A DNA stretch of 64,000 bases. Source: JBFHFS01 sp041583495 (GTDB lineage Bacteria > Bacteroidota > Bacteroidia > Bacteroidales > Marinilabiliaceae). The stretch is taken from contig JBFHFS010000013.1 of the NCBI GenBank assembly GCA_041583495.1, forward strand, positions 34,250 through 98,249, written 5' to 3'. Under the pieces are notes generated by a model. It saw nothing but the letters and a program-made list of their open reading frames with translations. It did not search any database and had not been told where the DNA came from. The position numbers and the translations under genes were made by a program. Positions within the stretch are counted from its first letter, which is position 1; every line of letters begins with the position of its first letter. Positions 44,517-52,594 of the stretch are shown one piece after another.

Positions 44517-47387
44517 TTATTTCCCCACTTCAATATCCATTTCTGCTTTCAGATATTGACCGGTATAACTCTCGGGGCAGGTGGCTACCTTTTCGGGCGA
44601 GCCGCAACAGATCAGGTTTCCTCCTTTTTCACCCCCTTCGGGGCCAACATCTATGATGTAATCAGCTGTTTTAATGACATCCAGGTTGTGTTCTATCACA
44701 ATAACGGTATTGCCTCTGGCTACCAGTTTGTTGAGAGCTTCGAGCAATACGCGGATGTCTTCGAAATGAAGGCCCGTGGTGGGTTCATCCAGGATGTAAA
44801 CCGTCTTGCCCGTGTCTTTCTTGGACAGCTCGGCCGCCAGTTTAACCCGCTGTGATTCGCCTCCCGAAAGGGTTGTTGAAGGTTGTCCCAATCGGATGTA
44901 GCCCAGTCCGACCTCCTGGAGCATCCTAAGCCGCTGCATGAGGGCCGGGATATGCTCAAAGAATTCTACCGCCTGATTGATGGTCATGCCCAGTACATCG
45001 CTGATGGATTTGCCCTTGAATCTAACCTCCAGGGTTTCGCGGTTGTAACGTTTGCCCCCGCAATTAGGGCATTCTACCATCACGTCGGGAAGAAAATTCA
45101 TCTCAATAACCTGAACACCCCCTCCTTTACACGTTTCGCATCTTCCCCCGGTGACATTAAAGGAGAACCGTCCGGGTTGATAGGCACGAATCTTGGATTC
45201 GGGCAAGCCTGCAAACAGCTTGCGAATGTCGTCGAAGAGCTTGGTGTAGGTGGCCGGATTGGACCTGGGGGTGCGCCCCAGCGGAGTTTGGTCCACATTA
45301 ACAACCTTATCAATGTGTTCCAGTCCGCTTATCTTCTTGTAGGGCAGGGGGTCCTTAACCGAGTTGTAAACATGTTGGTTAAGAATGGGATAGAGGGTTT
45401 CGTTTATGAGGGTGGATTTGCCGCTGCCCGAAACCCCTGTAACACAAATAAAGGTTCCCAGCGGAAACGTGGCCTCAATAGTCTTTAGGTTGTTGCCCAT
45501 TGCGCCCGTAAGGGTCAGGTTTTTGCCAATACCCTTTCTTCGTTGTTTGGGTAAAGGTATTTTTTTGATGTTGTTCAGATAATCGGCTGTTAAGCTTTTG
45601 GCTTTGAGTAATTGGGCTGGGCTTCCCTGTGCTACCACCTCACCGCCGTGGCGGCCTGCAAAGGGGCCCATGTCGATCACCTGGTCGGCCGCCATCATCA
45701 TGTCCCGGTCATGTTCCACCACTAATACCGAGTTGCCTGTATCTCTTAACTGCTTTAGGGAGTCAATCAACCGGTGATTGTCGCGCTGATGTAATCCGAT
45801 GCTGGGTTCATCTAATATGTATAGTACATTGACCAGCTGTGATCCTATTTGGGTGGCCAAACGGATGCGCTGGCTCTCTCCTCCCGAGAGACTCATGGAG
45901 GTTCGGTTTAACGAGAGGTACTCCAACCCAACGTCCATGAGGAATTCCAGGCGGGAGCGTATCTCTTTTAAGATCTCCACCGCGATGGTTCTTTGTTTTG
46001 GGGTGAGTCGGGACTCCAAATTGTTGAACCATACGGAAAGCTCCCGGAGATCCATGCCCGTCAGCTGAGAGATGTTTTTGCCATCAATAAAGAAGTGCAG
46101 GGCCTCCCGGTTGAGTCTTTGTCCCACACAGTGAGGACAGCTAATGGTTTGAATAAACTGGTTGGCCCATTTACGGGCTTTTTGAGAGGTTTGGTTGTCT
46201 TGTTGGTTGTGAATATAGCTGATGACGCCGTCGAAACTGAGAAAATAGTTTGCTGAGCTTCCCAGTGGCGTGTTTTTAAGGGTTACCGGTTCGGTAGTTC
46301 CATGAAGAATGGCCTCCAAACCCTCTTCAGGGATGTTTTTGATGGCGGTTTTCAGGGTAAATCCATATTTTTCGCCGATGGCAGCTATCTGCCAAAATAT
46401 CAGGTTGTTCTTGTGTTTGCCCAGGGGGGCTATTCCTCCACTGTAGATTGTGGCGTTTTCATCAGGAATAATTTTGCTCATATCCACTTCATCTACAAAC
46501 CCAAGCCCTTTGCATTTGGGACAGGCACCCTGGGGTGAGTTGAAGGAGAAATTGTGGGGTGCCGGCTCGTTGTAAGAGATGCCTGTGGAAGGGCACATCA
46601 GTAACCGGCTGAAATAGCGGGGTGTGTCGGCCTCTTTTTCGAGCACCATCATGATGTTTTTGCCCTGTTTCATGGCCAGCTTAACCGATTCGTCCAAACG
46701 CTTGCGGTCCTTGGCCGTGACCATTAATTTGTCGATGACCAATTCCACGAAGTGACTTTTATAGCGGTCCAGCTTCATCCCATGACGGATCTCCTTTACC
46801 TCGCCATCCACCCGGACATTGAGAAATCCTTTTTTACGAATCTGTTCGAAAAGCTCTTTGTAATGCCCTTTTCGGCCTTTTACCAAGGGGGCCAGAATGT
46901 ATACCTGCTTGTCCTGGTATTGCGATAAGATCAGGTCGAGAATCTGGTGGTCGGTATACTTAACCATCTTTTCTCCGGTGTTGTATGAAATGGCTTCACC
47001 GGCCCGGGCAAAAAGGAGGCGTAAAAAATCGTAGATCTCGGTGGTTGTCCCCACCGTGGAGCGGGGATTTTTATTGGTGGTCTTTTGCTCAATGGAGATC
47101 ACCGGGCTCAAACCGGTAATCTTATCAACATCTGGGCGCTCAAGGCCACCCAGAAATTGGCGTGCATAAGCCGAAAAGGTCTCAATGTAACGCCTTTGCC
47201 CCTCGGCATAGATCGTGTCGAAAGCCAGCGAAGACTTACCGCTGCCACTCAGCCCGGTAATTACAACGAACCGGTTTCGGGGAATGATTACATCAATGTT
47301 TTGCAGGTTGTGTACACGGGCACCAAGTACCTCAATCTTGCCGGGGGCACCTTGTTGCGTGGTTATATCGATTTCCGATTGCTTCAT
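44517..47387 (-). CDS. uvrA: Excinuclease ABC subunit A
   Basis: 956 residues, normal length. It recognises DNA damage with UvrB in nucleotide excision repair. Two ABC ATPase halves: Walker A ITGLSGSGKSSLAFDTIYAEGQRRY and VTGVSGSGKSTLINETLYP, signatures LSLNRTSMSLSGGESQRIRLATQ and LSGGESQRVKLAAEL, and Walker B ILDEPSIGLHQRDN and ILDEPTTGLHFEDI. Zinc motifs include CPKCKGLGFVDEVDM and CETCKGGGVQVIEMNFLPD followed by CPNCGGKRY. A -7-like box lies just upstream at 47410-47417. Confidence 0.98.
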   Translation of the reverse strand: MKQSEIDITTQQGAPGKIEVLGARVHNLQNIDVIIPRNRFVVITGLSGSGKSSLAFDTIYAEGQRRYIETFSAYARQFLGGLERPDVDKITGLSPVISIEQKTTNKNPRSTVGTTTEIYDFLRLLFARAGEAISYNTGEKMVKYTDHQILDLILSQYQDKQVYILAPLVKGRKGHYKELFEQIRKKGFLNVRVDGEVKEIRHGMKLDRYKSHFVELVIDKLMVTAKDRKRLDESVKLAMKQGKNIMMVLEKEADTPRYFSRLLMCPSTGISYNEPAPHNFSFNSPQGACPKCKGLGFVDEVDMSKIIPDENATIYSGGIAPLGKHKNNLIFWQIAAIGEKYGFTLKTAIKNIPEEGLEAILHGTTEPVTLKNTPLGSSANYFLSFDGVISYIHNQQDNQTSQKARKWANQFIQTISCPHCVGQRLNREALHFFIDGKNISQLTGMDLRELSVWFNNLESRLTPKQRTIAVEILKEIRSRLEFLMDVGLEYLSLNRTSMSLSGGESQRIRLATQIGSQLVNVLYILDEPSIGLHQRDNHRLIDSLKQLRDTGNSVLVVEHDRDMMMAADQVIDMGPFAGRHGGEVVAQGSPAQLLKAKSLTADYLNNIKKIPLPKQRRKGIGKNLTLTGAMGNNLKTIEATFPLGTFICVTGVSGSGKSTLINETLYPILNQHVYNSVKDPLPYKKISGLEHIDKVVNVDQTPLGRTPRSNPATYTKLFDDIRKLFAGLPESKIRAYQPGRFSFNVTGGRCETCKGGGVQVIEMNFLPDVMVECPNCGGKRYNRETLEVRFKGKSISDVLGMTINQAVEFFEHIPALMQRLRMLQEVGLGYIRLGQPSTTLSGGESQRVKLAAELSKKDTGKTVYILDEPTTGLHFEDIRVLLEALNKLVARGNTVIVIEHNLDVIKTADYIIDVGPEGGEKGGNLICCGSPEKVATCPESYTGQYLKAEMDIEVGK

Positions 47388-47409
47388 CTATCCAAATGTT
47401 TTCAACTCA

Positions 47410-47417
47410 CAAAGATA
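47410..47417 (-). promoter_or_regulatory. Candidate -7 element for uvrA
   Basis: On the minus strand this reads TATCTTTG, an exact TAnnTTTG match, 23 bases upstream of the start codon. A spaced -33 element is not evident because the lytic transglycosylase gene ends just upstream. Confidence 0.4.
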
Positions 47418-47447
47418 GAAAAAGAATTAGCAGCTCTGAGGAATTGA

Positions 47448-48458
47448 TTAATGAGTCGTGGTTATTATTGTTGACCGCGGTGCCAGGGTGTCGGCTTTAA
47501 CACTGCCAAAGGCCCCTTCCCGGGGTAAATTTATTTGATAGCTCTTCCCGTGGGGATTGGACAGGTTGGTGTCGCGGAGCCAGGGATTAAGATCCTTTAG
47601 TTCACGGTAGGTCACCCCATGCTCCCTGGCAAAATCGGCGAAGTCATTGATTTTGGTGTTTATCTCCACCTCGTAGGTGGGAATTACAGGATAAAGGTCC
47701 TCGCTCTGGACATGGAACCCATACTTTTGGGGATTTTCTAAAATCTCTTTTACTGCCAAAACTCGAAATACATACCGACCTGTTTCTTCGCCCAGGAGAA
47801 GGTCGTAATAGTTATCGGTTTTTTGTCGGGTAAGTTGTTTTATAATATTGGCGCGCCCTGTATTGTAGGCAGCAGCAGCCAGGGTCCAGCTTCCAAATTT
47901 TTCGCGGGCACTTTTCAGATATTCGCAGGCCGCCCTTGTGGATTTAATCACGTGGTAGCGTTCATCCACCTCGCTGTTAACTTCCAGTTTCAAGTCGTTG
48001 GCAGTGCTGTGCATTATTTGCCAAAGACCTACTGCTCCTGCAGGGGATTCCGCTTTAGGCATCAGTCCACTTTCGATGAGAGGCAGGTATTTAAAATCAT
48101 TGGGTACATTCTCCTCCTTTAAGATGGGTTCAATAACGGGAAAATACCTGTTGGCCCGTTTGATAAACAGGAGGGTTTGCGATTGCCAGTAAGTGTTGAC
48201 CAGCAATTCCCGATCCAGACTTTCCCGAATATAGTTTCGTTCCATGGGTACCCGCTCTCCGGCAAATGAGAGCCCTTGTGGAATGGGGAGGGAATAAATG
48301 GAGTAGTTTTCATTTATTCCCGAAGAAGGGTTGTGGGGTTCCGGTGTCGTGGGGGCCTCGGAGGAAAAGGAGAATAAAGCCCATGCCATTATTGAGAGAA
48401 CCAGCAAAACTGGACCTGAAAGAATTTTAAAAATTTTTAATTGCGCTTGGTTCGTCAC
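47448..48458 (-). CDS. MltD-like lytic transglycosylase with LysM domain
   Basis: 336 residues. A hydrophobic N-terminal segment (about 12-32) acts as a signal or anchor. The SLT domain at about 115-240 has the catalytic Glu in PLIESGLMPKAESPAGAVGLWQIM and the family strings LNLEVNSEVDERYHV-like and AAAAYNTGRANI. A LysM-like domain at about 260-325 (YEVEINTKINDFADFAREHGVTYRELKDLNPWL) binds peptidoglycan. It cleaves MurNAc-GlcNAc bonds with 1,6-anhydro product formation, during wall growth or turnover. It is 60 bases upstream of uvrA on the same strand. Confidence 0.92.
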   Translation of the reverse strand: MTNQAQLKIFKILSGPVLLVLSIMAWALFSFSSEAPTTPEPHNPSSGINENYSIYSLPIPQGLSFAGERVPMERNYIRESLDRELLVNTYWQSQTLLFIKRANRYFPVIEPILKEENVPNDFKYLPLIESGLMPKAESPAGAVGLWQIMHSTANDLKLEVNSEVDERYHVIKSTRAACEYLKSAREKFGSWTLAAAAYNTGRANIIKQLTRQKTDNYYDLLLGEETGRYVFRVLAVKEILENPQKYGFHVQSEDLYPVIPTYEVEINTKINDFADFAREHGVTYRELKDLNPWLRDTNLSNPHGKSYQINLPREGAFGSVKADTLAPRSTIITTTH

Positions 48459-48637
48459 TCTGATTCCTCCTGATGGTTTTCTGAATTCATTATTTTAATT
48501 CAATTGTTGCCCTGAGAATATGTTACGCCGGGGAACCGATTAAGTTGCAAAAAAGAGGGCTGTTTTTTTGGGGAAACAATTCTTCAGGAATAGAAAAATC
48601 ACAGCAATTCTGTCATATGCCGGGATTTGAACTTTTC

Positions 48638-50683
48638 TTATTCTTGTGAATCCATACCAATTGTTTCCTGTTTGCTGTTTTCGAAGGCATCGAGCCCTGC
48701 TTTAAGCCAGTTAATATATTTTTCCACGTCGGTGTCATAGCCACGCTGTCCGCCCACTTCCATTTCATTGTGTCCGAGGATGACATAATGGGGCTGGCTG
48801 TTTCGCTGGAACCGGGAAATCTGGAAATCACTCCATTTGTTTCCCACGGTCCTGATTTTTTTACCTGTGGAGGGGGATATGTATTGCTGATCTTTTGGCA
48901 AAGGGTCGCGGTAATCCACATAAAGAGAGACCAGCACAAAGTCGTTGGTCAGCATCTTTTTAACCGTTGGGTTTGACCAAACGGCATCTTCCATTCTGCG
49001 GCAGTTGGTACACCCTTTTCCTGTGAAATCGAGCAGCAGCGGCTTATTAACTTTTTGGGCATGTCGGAGTGCGGGTTCATAGTCATGAAAGGCCGGGATT
49101 CCTTGAGGCCCATAAAACATACCCTCAAACAATGCCGAGGTGGATTCCCCCTGGGTGTTCTCTCCTCCGGGGGCCGATTTGCCTACTCCAAAGGGCGACT
49201 CCGCGTAGTTGTTAGGAGGGGGAAATCCACTTATTAAATTAACGGGGGCACCCCACAAACCGGGAATCATATAGATGGTAAAAGCAAAGGTTACCAGGCC
49301 CAGCATTAAGCGGGAAACAGGCAAATGCTCCATGGGGGAGTCGTGGGGTAATTTGATTTTTCCCATGAGATAAAAACCCAATGCCCCAAATACGACTATC
49401 CATATGGCAATGAAAACCTCTCTTTCAAGGAGGTGTAGGTCAAGCACCATGTCGGTGATGGACAGGAATTTAAAGGCAAAAGCCAGTTCCAGAAATCCCA
49501 ATACCACCTTTACCGAATTGAGCCATCCACCCGATTTGGGCAGAGAATTAAGATAGCCGGGGAAGGCCGCAAAAAATGCGAAGGGCAGTGCCAGAGCCAG
49601 GGAAAATCCCAGCATCCCTATGATGGGTGCCATGCCGCCAACCGATGCTGCCTGCACGATGAGGGTGCCAACAATGGGTCCCGTGCATGAAAAGGAGACC
49701 AATGCCAGCGTGAAGGCCATGAAGAAAACACCTAAAAGGCCCCCTTTGTCCGACCCTCGGTCGGCCGCGTTAACCCATGCACTGGGCAATACAATTTCAA
49801 AGGCGCCAAAAAAGGAGATCGCAAAAATAATCAACAGAGCTGCAAAAAAGAGGTTGAACCAGGGATCGGTGGAGAGGGCATTGAGCACATCGGCCCCAAA
49901 AATGGCCGTCACTACGGTGCCTAATATCACATAAATTACAATGATGGAGATCCCATACAAGATGGCGTTCCTGACCCCTGCTGCCTTGGTTTTACTTTGC
50001 TTGGTGAAAAAACTTACCGTCATAGGAATCATCGGGAACACACACGGTGTGAGGAGAGCTGCGAAGCCACCCAAAAAAGCCATCCAGAAAATGGACCAGT
50101 AATTCTCACCTTCCGACTCATCTGTTCCGGCTTCCTCAGTGATGGTTGAGATCTCTCCCTGCACCAGTTTTTCTGACGCTGAATCCTCAGTCCCCTTGAG
50201 CTCAGCCTCCGTGGCTGTTGCGGTGCCTGTAACGGAGAGCTCGAAATCAACCCGGTCGGGCGGTAGACATTGTTGATCGTCGCAGGCCATGAACTCGACG
50301 TAGCCCTCTATCCTGGTTGCGGTTTCAGCATTTAGTTGTATAACCTGAACCAGACGCGCTTTTCCGGAAAACCAGGCCAGATTCATCTCAAAAGTTGAAT
50401 CGTACTGAGAAGAGGGTTTAGGTTCTTCGCGAATTTCCCCTTCCAGCGTGTAGGCTCCGGACGACTCAAGATTCAGAGAGGTCGCGATAGGGCCCCCTTC
50501 AGGGAGGTTAACAGAATAGAGATGCCATCCATCATCAATGGTGGCATCCGCAATCACTTCTATCTTTGTATCAGAGAGTTTATTGAGTGAAAAACTCCAT
50601 TTTACAGGTTCTAGGATTTGCCCAAATATGGGAGCCATGGCCCAAAGAAATCCAATTATTAATGAAAAACGCAACTTATTCAT
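48638..50683 (-). CDS. dsbD: DsbD-type thiol:disulfide interchange protein
   Basis: 681 residues. After a signal peptide, the N-terminal periplasmic domain (about 25-150) contains ACDDQQCLPP, its redox cysteines. A central eight-helix membrane domain (about 205-470) carries the paired cysteines in LLTPCVFPMIPM and FSCTGPIVG. The C-terminal thioredoxin domain has DFTGKGCTNCRRMEDAVW. Electrons pass from cytosolic thioredoxin through the membrane to periplasmic reductases, for which the TlpA-like lipoprotein at 38959 could be a client. No neighbours share its function. Confidence 0.94.
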   Translation of the reverse strand: MNKLRFSLIIGFLWAMAPIFGQILEPVKWSFSLNKLSDTKIEVIADATIDDGWHLYSVNLPEGGPIATSLNLESSGAYTLEGEIREEPKPSSQYDSTFEMNLAWFSGKARLVQVIQLNAETATRIEGYVEFMACDDQQCLPPDRVDFELSVTGTATATEAELKGTEDSASEKLVQGEISTITEEAGTDESEGENYWSIFWMAFLGGFAALLTPCVFPMIPMTVSFFTKQSKTKAAGVRNAILYGISIIVIYVILGTVVTAIFGADVLNALSTDPWFNLFFAALLIIFAISFFGAFEIVLPSAWVNAADRGSDKGGLLGVFFMAFTLALVSFSCTGPIVGTLIVQAASVGGMAPIIGMLGFSLALALPFAFFAAFPGYLNSLPKSGGWLNSVKVVLGFLELAFAFKFLSITDMVLDLHLLEREVFIAIWIVVFGALGFYLMGKIKLPHDSPMEHLPVSRLMLGLVTFAFTIYMIPGLWGAPVNLISGFPPPNNYAESPFGVGKSAPGGENTQGESTSALFEGMFYGPQGIPAFHDYEPALRHAQKVNKPLLLDFTGKGCTNCRRMEDAVWSNPTVKKMLTNDFVLVSLYVDYRDPLPKDQQYISPSTGKKIRTVGNKWSDFQISRFQRNSQPHYVILGHNEMEVGGQRGYDTDVEKYINWLKAGLDAFENSKQETIGMDSQE

Positions 50684-50822
50684 AATGAAAAAGGTTATCT
50701 GTTTTTTTGTTCATTTCCTGCAACTATTGGGCCACAAAATATTAATATATGCTAATATATAGAAACATAGATAAAGATATAAAATCCCTGCTTCTATCCT
50801 GTCATATATCCAATATCAAACC

Positions 50823-51905
50823 CTATGGGATGCGGTAGACCACGGCGTTAATGTTCATGCCGGCGCCCACCGAAGTAAAGACAAAATGGTCGCCACTGGA
50901 CAGATGATGCTGATCAAGCTCCTTTTTTATGAGCAGATCGTACAAGATCGGAATGGTGGCTACCGAGTTGTTGCCCAGTGTCGCAATGGTCAGAGGCATA
51001 ATATTTTCGGGGAGTTCTTTGACGCCAAATAATCTGAACAGCCGTTTGAGGATGGCATGGTCCATTTTTGCATTGGCTTGATGGATCAATACTTTTTTAA
51101 TATCCTCGAGTGCTACTCCGGCTTTTTCGATGCACAGCTTAACGGTGGGGGGTACGTTGGTTAAGGCGTATTCATAAACCTTGCGGCCTTCCATCTTTAA
51201 AAACAACTCTCTGTCGTCCTTGTCCGGATTGTATGAGGGACCCATTTTCAACAACCAGGCATGATTAAGGGTGTCGGAGCGTGAAATGTGCGACAAAATC
51301 CCAATGGGTTGGTCGCTTTCTTTGGCCTCCAGCACAACGGCACCGGCGCCATCGGAATAGATCATGCTATCAATGTCATGGGGATCGCATACCCGTGACA
51401 AGGTTTCGGAGCCAATCACCAAAACCTTTTTGGCATCGCCCGATTTGATGAAATAATCGGCATGAATGAGACCCTGTACCCACCCCGGACATCCAAAAGG
51501 CAGGTCAAAGGCTACGGTGTAGGGATTCTCGATTTTTAAATTGTGCTTAACCTTTGCAGCCAGAGAGGGGAGCAACTCGGTGCGCATAGAGTGCGTGGTG
51601 ATGTCTCCAAAATTATGGGCCACCACAATATAATCCAGAGTCTCCGGGTCGATGGAGGCTGATTTAATGGCTTCACGGGCGGCAAAGGTGGCTATGTCCG
51701 AATTTACGTATTGCGGGTCGATATAACGGCGCTCTTCAATCTCAGTAATTTCGGCAAATTTAGAAATAATGTCCTGATTGGCTTTTGGATTCCTATCGCC
51801 CGAAGCATTATAAAAGCTGTTCTCCATAAAACCATCGTTTTTTACGACGGTAGGAGGTACGTATGAACCACTTCCGGTAATAACGGAATACAGTTTTTGA
51901 GTCAT
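50823..51905 (-). CDS. KAS III-like 3-oxoacyl-ACP synthase (non-FabH branch)
   Basis: 360 residues from the ATG at 51905; a start at 52010 would add 35 odd, Phe-rich residues and is rejected. Thiolase-fold enzyme with the KAS III triad: Cys in DLPFGCPGWVQG, His in LIHQANAKMDHAIL and Asn in ATLGNNSVATIPIL. Unlike housekeeping FabH (DVNAAC-type site) the active-site segment reads PFGCPG, and the N-terminus has NASGDRNPKANQDIISKFAEITEIEERRY. It is therefore better called a KAS III-like enzyme making a special acyl chain, for example for polyene or lipid synthesis. Its acyl substrate is unknown and no partner acyl carrier gene adjoins. Confidence 0.9.
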   Translation of the reverse strand: MTQKLYSVITGSGSYVPPTVVKNDGFMENSFYNASGDRNPKANQDIISKFAEITEIEERRYIDPQYVNSDIATFAAREAIKSASIDPETLDYIVVAHNFGDITTHSMRTELLPSLAAKVKHNLKIENPYTVAFDLPFGCPGWVQGLIHADYFIKSGDAKKVLVIGSETLSRVCDPHDIDSMIYSDGAGAVVLEAKESDQPIGILSHISRSDTLNHAWLLKMGPSYNPDKDDRELFLKMEGRKVYEYALTNVPPTVKLCIEKAGVALEDIKKVLIHQANAKMDHAILKRLFRLFGVKELPENIMPLTIATLGNNSVATIPILYDLLIKKELDQHHLSSGDHFVFTSVGAGMNINAVVYRIP

Positions 51906-52242
51906 AATAAATTGTTTTAACGAAAACGAATAGGCAAAGAAATCAAAAATTATTGGAAGGATCGAGAAAAATATTGGAAATCCCGGAATTGAAAGGGTAA
52001 AATTAACCATATTTAGGGATAAGGTCCTTTTATTTCAGCAATAAAATAAGGAAGTTGGAGGGTCTATAAGCAATCAACGATCCAGCGATTTGGTTTAGTT
52101 CCTGAAAACCCAAGCCCTTTTGAAGTGCCGGTGTGGAATTCGGCGTATAAGTTTTCTCCCGAAGAAGGGGAAGTAATGTTCGGATTGTTTTCGCGCGAAA
52201 AGGGCCAAATGGTTGCTGATCCGTTATTTCGATTGCTCAAAA

Positions 52243-52280
52243 CAAAAAGCCTCTCGATTTTTTAATCGAGAGGCTTTTTG
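52243..52280 (-). terminator. Terminator of the tRNA-Gly/tRNA-Leu unit
   Basis: A 17-bp perfect stem (52243-52259 with 52264-52280) around a four-base loop, beginning directly after the 3' end of tRNA-Leu. Arms include AAGCCTCTCGATT and its complement, with an A/T tract at each end, so it could act in both directions. Confidence 0.9.
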
Positions 52281-52365
52281 TACCCGGAGTGGGACTTGAA
52301 CCCACACAGCCGCAATGGCTACAGGATTTTAAGTCCTGCGTGTCTACCAATTCCACCATCCGGGC
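52281..52365 (-). tRNA. tRNA-Leu (anticodon TAA)
   Basis: 85 bases. Acceptor GCCCGGA/TCCGGGT with discriminator A, D arm GGTGGAATTGGTAGACACG, anticodon stem-loop GGACTTAAAATCC (anticodon TAA), a long class II variable arm, and T arm GGGTTCAAGTCCC. CCA is not encoded. It follows tRNA-Gly by 17 bases. Confidence 0.97.
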
Positions 52366-52382
52366 AGACAAAATATGCTTGG

Positions 52383-52454
<72 letters not shown>

Positions 52455-52594
52455 GTTTGGAAGTGCAAATATATATCTTTTTTTTTGTTCTCAAAGACGC
52501 AAAACAGGAATATTGCACCTTACATTTTCCTCAGGCAAAACAATCGCTTGGCCAGCGTAGGTTTAAGACTCTCTATTTGAATGAAAATCAATGG

